From assembly GCA_963575745.1 (NCBI GenBank), contig CAUYUJ010020171.1, positions 598,005 to 662,004 on the forward strand: a stretch of 64,000 bases of DNA, written 5' to 3'. Positions within the stretch are counted from its first letter, which is position 1. The number at the start of each line of letters is the position of its first letter. A program made the translations under genes and the position numbers. Positions 33,150 to 43,766 of this stretch are shown piece after piece. The notes under the pieces are model-generated. The model saw nothing but the letters and a program-made list of their open reading frames with translations. It searched no databases and was not told the origin of the DNA. Source of the stretch: Prorocentrum cordatum (lineage: Eukaryota > Sar > Dinophyceae > Prorocentrales > Prorocentraceae).

Positions 33150-34436
33150 GGCTTCGACCATGCGCCCCAAAATGGAGGGTGGGATGCGATTCGCCCTCGC
33201 AGGAAAAGATCGGCATCTCGCCGGGGCGCCTGCGAAACAAACGCGGCGATCTAGGAGGCGTCGATCAGAAAGCAGGAACAATTGCTGACTATCTGGAGGA
33301 CGCGCAGTGGGCGTTATGCGACGGCCCGCGACGCCCTCCAGACGCGCAGCGCAACGCGGCCCCCCTTAACGTCAACCTTGGGCACGTCACCTTCGAAGAA
33401 GTCCGCAGAGCAGTCATTGCGCTACGGGCCCAGAAAAGCAGCGGGAAACGACGACGTGCCGCTCCCCGGCAAATTCTGTGGTCCAATAATACAGCCTCGG
33501 GAACATCTTGCAAGTGATGCAACGGGCGCTGGCAGCAAAAAGAATTGCCCGAAGAGTGGGGATAACTACCCATTGTGAAGGCATTCGAAAAAGCCGACGC
33601 GCGGCAACCAATCAACCAATATCCTCGCTGGCTGTAGGCTACAAAGTACCCGCGAGAATCATTCTGCACCGGCTCAAACCAGGAGTTGGGGAGGATCGCC
33701 TGCGAAAGTCTCGGCGCGGCTTCACACCAGCGCGCGGAGCCGCTGACGCATTGTTCTTGGCGCGCCGCCTCATTGGTGCGGCATCGGAAAATTAGGTTGG
33801 GAAGCTTATGCTTTTGCTTTGGCGTCGGAGAGTATGGGTTGCTTCGAGCTTCGAGGCAATTTGGAGTTCACTCTGACAGGATTGACATAATCAGTGGAAT
33901 CCACGCCGCCCGCAAATTCATCGCGACAGGAAGGGGGGCCTACTCTTCGCAGAGGTCGCAGAACGCAGGGGTCGCTCCTGGGCGGCCTTTGTCACCGGAT
34001 TGATTTGCCATCGTCCTGTCAGTTCTTTCACGAGCAGCGGGCGGCAACATGGATGGCCACAGTCAGTCGACATCCAAGAAGCCGCATCTCACCAAAACGG
34101 ACATACTCTACACCTACGACGCGCCCCAGCATCGGAGACATTGGGAAGTCATGCGATTTGGAGCTCATGGCTGGCAGAACAACGACGCCGAAGATGGGGC
34201 GCGCGCGCGCGATGCTTGGACTGGGGGGCCAACCGTTTCAGTGCACAGACAACGCTGTATATCTGGGCGGCTACTTGATCACAGACGGGAGCTTCGAGAC
34301 AGGGCTGGCGCGACGTATTGGTGAAGCGAAAAGGGTTTTCCACAAACTCAGTGCCTGGAACCACGCGAGCGTATCTCGTCGACAAAGTGTTAATACTGGA
34401 GACTTGGATCCTTTCGACTGCTGTAGATGGACTTGA
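33150..34436 (+). pseudogene. LINE reverse transcriptase (broken)
   Basis: Pieces in order: TFEEVRRAVIALRAQKS with KAAGNDDVP in a neighbouring frame (33390-33460); NQPISSLAVGYKVPARIILH, RLKPGVGEDRLRK and GFTPARGAADALFLARRLI (33605-33780); RIDIISGIHAARKFI (33876-33920); and VYLGGYLITDGSFETGLA (34255-34310). These match the fingers and palm of non-LTR reverse transcriptases. The position expected to hold the catalytic (F/Y)xDD reads YTYDA (about 34110), so the active site is lost in addition to several frameshifts. Confidence 0.85.
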
Positions 34437-34499
34437 ATTCTAGACGCTTCGCGTATCCCCACCAGCCCGTCCAGAAACGACGCCCAAGCGAGTAGAGGG

Positions 34500-35010
34500 T
34501 CGTCCTGAGGGGCTTTTCGGCGTCTTGGGTGCCTCGGGGGGGCCTCTGTGGGCCGTTCGGGATCCTCTTTGGGGCCTCCTGGGGGCCTCTTGGGGCCATC
34601 TTGGGGCCTCTGGGAGCACCTTGGGTGCCTCTGGGGGATCTCTTGGGGCCTCTTGGGGGTCTCTTGGGGGCCTCCTGGGGGCCTCTTGGGGAGCCTCTTG
34701 GGGTCATCTTGGGGCCATCCTGCGGCCTCTTGGGGCATCCTGGGGGCCTCTTGCGGCCATCGTGGAGGAAATCGATCAAAGAAGAGGGGTTCCTTAATTA
34801 GAGGCCCCCCCCAGGAGCCACGATCCTTGTGAGGGGTGTCGAATTTTAGCCTTCCCAGGGGTCGATCTTGGGCGCTCCAGCGCGCCGCGGAACCCCCTGT
34901 CCAGGTCAGTGGGGAGGGGGTAGGGGGAGGGGTAAACCCCTCCCCGAAGGGGAAGAAGGAGGGGAGGAAGAGGAAACGCTCTTAACCACCGACGCCCAGA
35001 GGGCTGGTGG
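34500..35010. repeat. GGCCTCTTGGGG island and flanking repeats
   Basis: 34500-34790 is the degenerate repeat. 34800-34870 resembles 9440-9510 (GAGCCACGATCC(T/C)(T/C)GTGAGGGG). 34925-35005 resembles 20400-20480. Confidence 0.65.
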
Positions 35011-36424
35011 GATTATATTTGTCGCTTGCCGTCGATCGGGACAATTCGTCGGGTTTCAGGTTCGGTGTCTGCGGGAGATCAAGAAAAGCCCGCCGGCCTT
35101 CATCTGGAGGGTCAGTAATGCCGAAGTGTGAGAGAGAGGGAGAGAGAGAGAGAAGCAAAAAAAAGAAAGGAAGAAACAACAACAAAAACTGAATGTCTGT
35201 CGACAACCTCATTGCAGAGACTGTTCAAATACTATGGAGAATTTGCCAGAGATCAGCTTTGGACGCTACCTAAACAGTGGTTTCCCAAGACGGCCAGGCG
35301 GGTGGGATCTGACCCAGAAGTTGTATCATACGCCGCAAACGAGAACAATTTGGAGTTCAATGGGGCCACCACATGCACGCTTGCTCCCTGGACGCGGCGG
35401 GGGGCGATCCGGATCGGTGACAATATCTTCTGGGACGCTCGCCTGCGCCGTAGTACAGTACAGCAGATATATTTAGCTCGGTGCTCTCTTTCCCTCGTAG
35501 TTTCCCTTCACTTCCCCCCCCTCCCCCTCCCCCTCCCTTCTCCCGTCTTCCGCGCTCCGTAGATACATTGTCTTCCGCCGCCCGGCACTGACCTGCGCTC
35601 AGTGTCTGTGTTATGGCGCGCTTGCATTCGCGATGCAGCATATCAAATGTTTCGTTGGCCTTCTCATCATGTGGATTTTTGTTGTCGGAGCGCCGTCCAG
35701 GCGCGGCTTCTCGCGCGCGAAAAAAAACATAGACTTTCAGGGCGCAGCCGTCACGTTTTTTTTCGCGGGTTCGAAGTCCCAGGAATGGTGTTCTGGCACG
35801 ATACAGATGGTCAAAACGTAGCAATAATGGTGACTGGTGACTCGCGGCGTTGACGTTCCAGGGATGGTGTTTTGGCACATCTCCAAATTCTCAACCTTTG
35901 TTCTCCAACAGGGCACTTCCTTTCTAGTGAACATGGATCCGTGTAGGAGCCTACGAAGAGGGGACTTGGGAGGAAGGGTGCATCGCAATATCGTAGATGA
36001 GCCTTGTGTTCACACAGGTCCTCCTACTCCTATACCTCCTCTTAATTGAAATCGGCGCCAACGAACTCGGCGCGTATTCATATTTGCCGCCGCAGCTGTT
36101 TCTTCTTATTCGTATTGCTCGCCTCCTCCTCCGCCTCCGTCTTGTCCTCCTCCTCCTCCTTCCCTTCGCCCCCCCTCCAAACATGGTTTCCCCGACGCGC
36201 TAGTGAGGTTCAACCAGAAGTAGCGTCGAGCACTGTCAATGGCAATATCAATTACAACTTTTATAACCTTTACACCATTTCAGACACCCGGCGCTTTCCA
36301 GCGCGCGCAGATGAGGGAAGGATGCGGAGAAGGCAAGGCGAGGAGGGACACGAGGACCATCAGCAACACGGAGGATGAAGAAAGAGGAGGGTGGACGAGG
36401 AGGAGGGTGGAGGAGTGTCCTCAT
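35011..36424. other. Unassigned; short direct repeat; CTC/GA tracts
   Basis: 35126-35160 is a GAGA tract. 24-mers at 35776-35799 and 35855-35878 (around AGG(A/G)ATGGTGTT) match except at three positions. A hydrophobic N-terminus-like peptide at 35633 is unsupported. No gene is called. Confidence 0.45.
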
Positions 36425-36531
36425 CTTGTTTCTCCCCCCATCGAGGCTTGGGACGTCGCCTGGGACCCAGGCGAGAGGATCAACGCCTGGGCGGGCCTCC
36501 TGCGCTATGTGGAGCAGGAGGATGCCAAGGT
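36425..36531 (+). CDS. Possible small exon upstream of the GH17-like gene
   Basis: One frame reads PPIEAWDVAWDPGERINAW followed by AGLLRYVEQEDAK, with balanced composition unlike its surroundings, and a GT follows at 36532. It could belong to the GH17-like gene or to another gene. I cannot assign a family; kept at low confidence. Confidence 0.2.
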
Positions 36532-37115
36532 CCTCCTTTCTCCCCCCTCATCCTCTCCCCCTCTTTCCGCCCTCCCTCCTCCTGAACCTCTTTAATCCTT
36601 CTCTTCCTACCATTTCCCCTCACCTCCTGGTCTTCCTCCCTTCCCCTTTCCGTCCTTCCTCGTCGTCACCCTCCCTCCTCGTCCTGCCTCTTCGTGCCCT
36701 GCCGCGGGATGGGTTGGGGCGGTCAGTGCAGCCGGTTTCGATCTTCTTGTTCGTCCTTCCAGTATCGCCGTGAAGAATCGGGGTCCTGAAGAAGACGGTA
36801 ATTACAGGTGTTCGCACTTTAGAAGAAACGGCTCAGGCAGTGTCGCTCGCATACCGCTGTCGCTACGCTGACAAATCCGGACCCAAGAAACGCCCCAGGA
36901 GTCCAGGTCCGCTTCCCCTCGTGCCAGTGAAGAGTCGATCATCCTCCGGATGTGAGTTGGCCTGGTCTGTGCTTAATTCCGTTCAGCTCCGCCGATCGCA
37001 CGAGACTTGCGCTGGCCCTCCTCATGCCGCCTGCGTCGACTTACGGGAGCTTCGGTGGACAGGCACACGCTGGCGCTAGCACACGTCCTGAGGGTCATCG
37101 AAGGGAGCATTTCAG
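36532..37115. other. Unassigned, probably intronic
   Basis: A CTC-rich tract leads into sequence with no clear coding signal. It ends in the acceptor TTTCAG at 37110-37115. Confidence 0.4.
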
Positions 37116-37298
37116 GTCCTGCTGGGCACCCCGATCACGTGCAACGAGACGAGCGACAGCCAGGCCTGGGAGTGGGCGAAAGAGCTCGCCGGGCTCCTGG
37201 GCCCGCGCCACATCATGGGGCTCGCCATCGGGAACGAGCTCGAGCTCCTGCAGTTCAAGAGCGAGGAGCACGTGCCAGAGGGCTGCGTGGATTGGGTT
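37116..37298 (+). CDS. Glycoside hydrolase family 17-like gene, acid/base exon
   Basis: After the acceptor at 37115 the frame reads VLLGTPITCNET, a Trp-rich helix, then IMGLAIGNELELL. The GNE triad matches the strand-4 acid/base motif of GH17 beta-1,3-glucan hydrolases and glucanosyltransferases (Glu codon at 37236). Coding sense continues to GCVDWVF near 37298; the donor is unclear, with a GT at 37292. The second catalytic residue is on the exon starting about 39331, so about 2 kb of intron separates the two. GH17 enzymes act on beta-1,3-glucans of storage or wall polysaccharide; the substrate here is inferred. Upstream exons are missing. Confidence 0.75.
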
Positions 37299-37501
37299 TT
37301 CAGCCCAGGCGCCACGGAGGACGGGTATCCTGGGGCGCTGCCGCGCCCAGCCGCCGCCGCGCATCTCGGGAAGTTGGGCGGCAGAGAGAGAGCTGCGACT
37401 GCTGCGACGCTGCCGGTGTTTGCCAGCCTGCGCCGGGGTCGCGCCGCGTCGACGTGGCGCGGGTGCCGAAGGCTGGAGGCCACAGGTGGTCTGAGCTAGG
37501 C
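37299..37501. other. GH17 intron start, ending in left 21-bp duplication
   Basis: No coding sense in the GH17 frame. 37481-37501 (CACAGGTGGTCTGAGCTAGG plus C) is repeated exactly at 37708-37728. Confidence 0.55.
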
Positions 37502-37707
37502 TCGGGGGAGCGTAAGACCCGGGTTTGCCAGGACTCGGGTTCGCCATTTTTTTTTGACGACCGCGACTCGGATTTTGACGAGGAGGAGTTTCGTGGGATG
37601 TCTGCAGCGGGAGGCCTCGTCAAAATGCAGGCTCGGCCTCGTCATTTTTTTGACGACCTCGTCGGGGATTTCCGAGTCCCCCGTACCCGGGTCTTACGTC
37701 TCCCCGA
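37502..37707. mobile_element. 206-bp TIR element (TCGGGGGAGCG family), copy 2, with 21-bp target duplication
   Basis: Terminal inverted repeats TCGGGGGAGCGTAAGACC and TCGGGGAGACGTAAGACC. Exact 21-bp direct repeats abut both ends (37481-37501 and 37708-37728). It differs at three bases from 10430-10635, so both copies are recent. It lies in the GH17-like gene's intron and encodes nothing. Confidence 0.9.
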
Positions 37708-37728
37708 CACAGGTGGTCTGAGCTAGGC

Positions 37729-39081
37729 CAGCCGTGAACGAACCGCGCCGTCGGACAGCGGAGATCGCTCAAATGAGTCCATGTTGCACGCGCGGTGTCC
37801 GAAGCTGGCGCCCACGTCGACACGACAGGAGCCGGCCGCGGGGGAGTCCTGGGCCTGGGGCCGCGGGAGGTCCTTCGGGAGAGCCCGGCGGCCGTCCCGG
37901 CACGCACCAGAGGCTATGCGGTCCTCAGGGGCCCCCCTGGTTTGCCACGCCCTGGGGCCCTCCCGGCTTCGTGGGGGGTGCTCGGGAGGCCATGTGGGGC
38001 CTCTCCATGGGACAGCTGGGGCGGCCTGGGGCCAGGGTCACTCCCAGCAGCGCTCGACACCGTGGGGCCTGCTGGGTGGCCGTGCGGGAGCACTGGCGAT
38101 CCAGAGCGGGAGAGCTCTTTGCGCCGCCCTGAAATGTGCGCAGGGCGGTTCCGTGGAGCTCCCGAGCAGGCTCGGCAGGTCCACGATCCCGTGGAGTTTC
38201 CACGGGTGCCCGGGCTACAGGATCGTGGACCCCTTGTGAACCGCAAGCGTCCAGCTCTCGCGCCGAAAACCGCGGGAAACCGCCGAAGACCGCCAGGAAC
38301 CAGCAAAAACCGCCGAAGACCCTCCGAAGACAACCAGAAGACCACCAGAAGACCGCCGAAGACTGCCAAAGGCCGCCGCAGACCGCCGAACTCCGTCCGA
38401 CGACCGCCGAAGGACCGCCCAGGAGCGATGGCTACGGCGAGAGGCAGCGATGGGTTCCACGAGTCGAGCCTGCGAGGCCGTCCGGGGCGCCCCGGTGCTG
38501 CCGAGCGCTCCAGGGGGGCCAGGTCCCTCCCAGGGCTCGCCCCCGGGACCCCCCCCCCCCGGGCGGGGAAGCGATAAAAGGGAAGGGGCTTCCTTTCGAC
38601 TCAATGACGGCGTGGCTCAATTTTGTGATTAAGACACTGCTCAATTTCCTGTCGCTTCGCCACGTGAGGGGGAGGCCTTGGAAAAGGGAAGGAGCGACGA
38701 CGACGACGAAGAGGGGGCAGACAGGAAAGCCTCAGAGGGGGCAGAGCGAAAAGCCTCTTCCACACGTCGACACAGGGGTCGGCGGATTTTTGGAGGGTCG
38801 GGGACGACGTCGGGGTGGTATGGTGTATACTTGTTTTTCCGTTCCCCAGGGAACCAACGAAAAATGTATACACCAGGATCCCGTATACATCCAGGTCCGT
38901 TTTCTTGTGCAAGTCTCAGTGCAGCGCCAGAAAAAGTGTTCGCGCGCCGTCTGGCGCTGGGCTTCTGCGACTGACTGCGGCTAGCGGGAGAGACTGCACT
39001 GGTGTGTTGCGCTTTGGGAGGGCCCACCGTGGAGCCCTGCATTTGGCGCCGCTTGTGGATGGTAATGTGGAGGTTCTGGGG
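37729..39081. other. GH17 intron interior: GACCGCCGAA repeats and palindromes
   Basis: 38268-38425 is a degenerate tandem repeat of about 10-12 bp (GACCGCCGAA). 38824-38872 is an imperfect palindrome with GTGTATAC ends and TTTTTCGTTGG-type arms. The remainder is unassigned. Confidence 0.55.
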
Positions 39082-39089
39082 ACTTCGTG

Positions 39090-39247
39090 TTAAGTCGGGC
39101 GTGTCCCTCTACAGGGGGGATATTCAAAAATAGTAAAGAAATAGTCTGGGTACTATTTTTGAGTATTGTTGACCTTTTCGGAACATATTTTGAGTATTTT
39201 TTATTCTTCGTCGAAAATCCCCCTGTAGCGGGACAGGCCTGACTTAA
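39090..39247. mobile_element. MITE family 2, copy 5, in the GH17 intron
   Basis: Ends TTAAGTCGGGCGTGTCCC and, inverted, TTAAGTCAGGCCTGTCCC. Flanking octamers are ACTTCGTG (39082-39089) and ACTTAGTG (39248-39255). It sits about 80 bp before the next exon. Confidence 0.9.
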
Positions 39248-39330
39248 ACTTAGTGGGAAACGCAGACGCATTGATGCGGTGGGACGGGTTTCGTTAGACT
39301 TCGCGTCGCGAGCAGGAGGGCCCACAGGAG

Positions 39331-40642
39331 GGCGAACCGCGCCAAGAGCCACGGCTCTGCGCCGTGGGCGGATCTGTGGTCGCAGATGACCCGTTTCGTG
39401 TCGGAGTTTGACGCTTTGGGCGCGGCCTATCAGCAGGTGCCGATCACCTGCGTGTCGACGGGCTACGCGCTGGGGGGCGGGTCCGCGGGGTCAACATTCC
39501 TCGAAACACCGTCTGCCCCGATGAACAGTCTGTACGTCCAGATGCAGAGCCGGTGGGGCAGTCGCATGGCGTTCACTTTCAATTTCTATCCGTACTTCAA
39601 CGGCTGGCGCGACGCCGACGGTGGCTGTGACAGCGCCCTTGCTTGGGGCAACTGCTTCGAGAGGAACTGCATGGTGCCCAGCAAGGTGAAGGACGCGCGC
39701 AACAAGATCATGCATCTGACAGGCGACGCCACCCGGCTGCTGTGGATAGGCGAGACGGGTTGGTCTTCTTCGGTCTCTGAGACTTTGGGCACAAGCGACA
39801 TCACGGAATGTCTTGAATGGGCGTCGCCTGATTCGTTCCGGAGGTACTACGAGGGATTCTTGGGTTGGGACCTCGGCTTCACTCCCGACCAGTGCTACTA
39901 TCACGTTCAGTTAGCGGACACGAGCAAGGGCGAAAGCGGATGCGCCAATGCTTCGTTGTCGTGGAGCGAGTACGTGAACGACATCGGCGAGTGCCGGGCG
40001 AATTGCAATGCACAGGGCGCAGTCTACATCTCGTGGCACGCGGACAGGCGGTGTGGATGCTACTCCAGTTGCGAGCTGTCGCGCCCAGCGTCAGAGTTCG
40101 GGGCGGCCGCTGTGTTCTACGAGTGCGGCGGGGACGTGCCTGTGGACCACGCTTTCTTCTTCTCGCTGAGAGATTCGCAGGTATTCGGCAAGACGGAGGC
40201 GTTTGGTTTGGTGGGCCGTTGCGACGAGCCCACTTGCAAGGTTGTGGCATCCCCGAGTTTCCAGACGTACGACTACCAGGTCTTTGGCAATGCCTCGGAG
40301 AAGTGCGGTGGGCTTGTACTGTTCGACGGCCCGTCCTACGGGGCTGAGAATTGCCAAAACAAGTGTTCTATGGACTCCCGGTGCGCGTTCTTCACACGAT
40401 GGCCCAATTCATGGGAATACGATGGTCAAGACGTGTATTGGTGCAGGTTGACGGAGAGCTGTTGCGACACAGAAGTTGTAGACGATTATCTGCAAGTTTA
40501 CGCAAAACGCGTTGTGGGTTACGACCCTAACAGCAGCGTTGATTGTGACAGCACACAGACTGACTCCGCGGTATCCGAGCGCGGTTTCTCTCTGACGGCT
40601 GGGATTGTTCTACTGTGCAGTATGTTTTCGGGCTCTTTCTGA
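39331..40642 (+). CDS. Glycoside hydrolase family 17-like gene, C-terminal exon with Cys-rich modules
   Basis: The frame is open from about 39331 (the first in-frame ATG at 39386 is not needed as a start) to TGA at 40640. The first third completes the GH17 barrel: FNFYPYFNGW, then LLWIGETGWSS, whose Glu (39752) is the expected nucleophile. A Cys-rich module follows (about 39940-40130: spaced Cys with ECRANCNAQ, YISWH and CGCYSSC), then a second (about 40300-40480: SYGAENCQNKC, RCAFF, WCRLTESCC). Both resemble PAN/apple-type modules, which bind carbohydrate or protein; this is pattern-based. The last 20 residues are hydrophobic after a Ser/Asp-rich spacer, suggesting a GPI-type or membrane anchor. 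The product is probably a surface or vacuolar beta-1,3-glucan-modifying enzyme. Confidence 0.8.
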
Positions 40643-41056
40643 CCAGGTGGTGCGATAGGCGCTCGCGCGCCAGATAACGACCCATCTGACATTTCGGGGC
40701 CCGCTCTTGATGTAGTCTCACATCAGTAGCCACTCACCAGAAGGGGCGACAAGTAGTTTCGGTCAAAGCACCATTAGGTGTACTGCTATGTGCACGCCAC
40801 GCTAAGACGTGGCGGCCACCGCAGTTGTGGACAAAGAGAAGGCCGCCATCACTAACCCGCTCATCCGTCAGTGCTTCGCAGGTTGCGCATTCGAAATCGC
40901 AAGCGGACAATTCAGGAGGCAACGATCACAAGGGCAGGTACGCCAGCGCAAGCGACGACAGTCAAGCGTGAACAAGTCAACAAGCAAGCAGGACAGATCG
41001 GACAATCATGCAGACAAACATATGCTAGCTCTTGCACGCGATCGTACAATAGTATC
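40643..41056. other. 3' flank of GH17-like gene, unassigned
   Basis: No polyadenylation signal is identifiable by eye and no gene is recognised. Confidence 0.4.
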
Positions 41057-41185
41057 GACGACGCCTACGGCGATCCACCGTCGCTCCCTGCCTGTTGGAA
41101 ACGCCTGCGTGGCCAAACGCTTGGTCGACGTTTTGTCAAGCTGTTGGACTGCGCGTTCCCCTGGCCGTTGTGGGAATGCTTGGGC
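41057..41185. repeat. Dispersed repeat R3 (GATGCCTACGGCGA), copy
   Basis: Begins GACGCCTACGGCGATCCACC and continues through GCGTGGCCAAACG and GCGTTCCCCTGGCCG. Related copies are at 60153-60285 and 61214-61350, with a fragment at 22118-22190. Each is followed by GGCCTCTTGGGG-type or GGA DNA in at least three cases. Confidence 0.65.
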
Positions 41186-41270
41186 CCTGTGGTAACACGT
41201 GGGAGGAAACTTACGGAGAATGAGAGTGAGGAGGAACAGGAAACGGATGCCTCTTATCCACCACGGCATG

Positions 41271-41416
41271 CGAGGGGGAAATTGAGAAGGGGCGGGCTTT
41301 TTCAGAAGGCTCGGAAGTTCCCCGGCCTTCTGAGAAGTTTCTCAGAGGGCGCGAGGGCATCTGAGGAATCCCGCCGCCTTCTGAGAAGGCCTTCTCCTTC
41401 TCATTTCTCCCTCTCG
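41271..41416. mobile_element. Foldback element, GAAGGC family, copy 2
   Basis: Left end CGAGGGGGAAATTGAGAAG and inverted right end GAGAGGGAGAAATGAGAAGG. The interior has GGCCTTCTGAGAAG motifs as at 6664-6836. Confidence 0.65.
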
Positions 41417-41989
41417 CTCGCATCCGATCTTAGGGCCTCCTGGCGGCCTCTTTGTGGGCCTCTGCGGACCTCTCAGGGTCTCTTTCGCCTCCCCGGGACG
41501 GGGCGTTCTGGGGCCGGTTCGAAGGGCCGTGGGGCCGTTTGGGGGACCCCTTGGGGCTGTGTCGGGGGCATTTTGGGCCATCTTGGAGCCCTCTTGGAAG
41601 CTTTTCCTCATCAGCTGCGAGCTGCCCTGCCGGGGCTTTGCACAGCTGATTTCGCCTGGATGCTCTAGGGCGTGATTTTTGAACCCGATATTTAATTCCT
41701 CGGCATTCGGCCGACGGCGTCTAGGCCTTTAGCAGCCTTTCGCCATGAGCAACCATACGTGCAACAACAACAATCATTTTAAGACTGTTCGCCCTTATCT
41801 GCTCGAGTGTCGAATAACGCGGATGTCCCAAACCCTCGATACCCGCCCTTTTCGTCTTCGATCGAACCCCTCTTTGGGGGTATACCTTTCTTCCCTGCAG
41901 GCCGGGCCCCGGCAAGCGGCGGGGCGGCCGCGGACCGTCGGCCTGGCCAGCGGCAGCGCTGATCGGCGGGGCGGCCGCGGACCGTCGAC
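41417..41989. other. GGCCTCTTGG fragment and a repeat shared with 43800-43920
   Basis: 41430-41610 is a weak GGCCTCTTGG stretch. 41790-41900 (ACCCTCGATACCC, GTCTTCGATCG) matches 43830-43910. No gene. Confidence 0.5.
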
Positions 41990-42022
41990 CCGACCCCAAG
42001 AGGGACGGACAGGGGACCGACC

Positions 42023-42067
<45 letters not shown>

Positions 42068-43255
42068 TCGAAGACGACGGCGACGACGCGACGACGGCGA
42101 CGACGAGCGAAAGCGAGAGCGAGAGAGAACGACAGCAGAGCCACGAAGGACACGAAGTAGGCCACGAAGGGCGACAGCGGGGACACGAAGGGAATGCGTA
42201 TGGGGCCACGAAGAGCGCGAACGAGCGTGGGCCACGAAGGGCAGATAATGCGGGGCCACAGAAGGCAACGATGGGGCCACTGAGGGTAGCACCTGGGCCA
42301 CGTAGGACAATGAGGGGGCCACAAACGGCGACAGCGGGGCCACGAAGGGCATGCACATGGGGCCACAACGGGCCGAACGAGCGGGGGCCACGAAGGGCAC
42401 GCGTATGTTGGGCCGCGGAGGGTAAGGACGGGGCCACTGTGGGTAGCAACGGGGACACGAAGGGCAGCGAGGGAGCCACGAAGGGCGACAGCGGGGCCAC
42501 GAAGGGCATGCATATGGGGCCACCACGGGCGCGAACGAGCGGGGGCCACGAAGGGCATACATATATGGGGCCACGAAACAAAGCGAGGGGGCCACGAAGG
42601 CTGCAACGGGGCAGCGAAACAAAGCGAAGGGGCCACGAAGGACTGCAACGGGGCCACGAAGGGCTGCAACGGGGCCACGGAGGGCAGCGAGGGGGCCACG
42701 AAGGGCTGCAGCGGGGCCACGAAACAAAGCGAGGCGGCCACGGTGGGGTGCACCGGGGGCCACGAAGGGCAACGAGGAGGCCACGAAGGGCTGCAACGGG
42801 GCCACGAAACAAAGCGAGGGGGCCACGAAGGGCTGCAACGGGGCCACGAAGGGCATGCATATGGGGCCACCACGGGCGCGAACGAGCGGGGGCCACGAAG
42901 GGCATACATATATGGGGCCACGAAACAAAGCGAGGGGGCCACGAAGGGCTGCAACGGGGCAACGAAACAAAGCGAAGGGGCCACGAAGGACTGCAACGGG
43001 GCCACGAAGGGCTGCAACGGGGCCACGGAGGGCAGCGAGGGGGCCACGAAGGGCTGCAGCGGGGCCACGAAACAAAGCGAGGGGGCCACGGTGGGGTGCA
43101 ACGGGGGCCACGAAGGGCAACGAGGAGGCCACGAAGGGCTGCAACGGGGCCACGAAACAAAGCGAGGGGGCCACGAAGGGCTGCAACGGGGCCACGAAAC
43201 AAAGCGAGGGGGCCACGAAGGGCTGCAACGGGGCCACGAAGGGCAGAGAGATCCC
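41990..43255. repeat. GGGGCCACGAAGGGCTGCAAC minisatellite with ~347-bp higher-order repeat
   Basis: After a (GAC)n start at 42027-42066, 18-24-bp units of GGGGCCACGAAGGGC(TGCAAC/ATGCAT) run to 43255. A block starting at 42511 (CATATGGGGCCACCACGGGC) recurs at 42858. Every frame on both strands is largely open, giving apparent 330-550-residue proteins such as minus-strand SWPRCSPSWPPRFV repeats. I regard these as by-products. Confidence 0.9.
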
Positions 43256-43731
43256 GATCCCTAGGTAATCTGTGAAGGAGTCCTAAGCGTGAGCGCGACT
43301 CCTGGGTGCCTGGGTGTCGGGAGCGCGGCGCTGGACTAAATTGCAAGAAATTCCAACGCAAGGGCGCTATTCTTCAGTAAATTGCTAGCAAGTCTCCAGC
43401 GAGAGCGCGACTCCATAGCACAGGAGGAGCGATCCCTGAATAAATCGTAAGGAAGATCCAAGCGAGAGCGCGATTCTTGAATAAAATGCGAGGAAGTCTC
43501 GGGCGGGAGCGGGGGTCCTGGCTAAATTGTAAGGAAGTCTCAGGCGAGAGCCGTTGTTGTTGTAACCCGGGGGCCAAGGGACTAGTTTGAGCAGGAAGAT
43601 TTTCCTTGTCAAAAAACAGGGTGCGAGCCCCGGGGGGGCACTTCAATCGAAAAAAATCAGTGTGCACCGGTGGGGGGGATCAACAATAATTATTCTTCAA
43701 GAGTGAGAGTTCAACCACCACCACCACCACC

Positions 43732-43766
<35 letters not shown>

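Larger units (their letters stand above)
30710..34450 (+). mobile_element. Decayed LINE (non-LTR retrotransposon)
   Basis: In order on the plus strand: an ORF1-like region, an AP-endonuclease-like region and a reverse transcriptase. All are broken by frameshifts and stops. Boundaries are uncertain and no poly(A) tail or target duplication is seen. The 3' end runs into a GGCCTCTTGGGG island at about 34500, so it is probably 3' truncated. No full-length frame remains, so the copy is dead. Confidence 0.85.

Noticed and set aside
35766-35778. GGTTCGAAGTCC resembling a tRNA B box
   Set aside because: No cloverleaf or A box can be drawn around it.
35633-35821. Small protein with a hydrophobic N-terminus
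   Set aside because: No family match, and it overlaps a diverged direct repeat, so the resemblance to a signal peptide is not enough.
41721-43361. Apparent 546-residue minus-strand protein with Ser-Trp-Pro repeats
   Set aside because: The DNA is a minisatellite open in all frames, so the open length carries no coding evidence.
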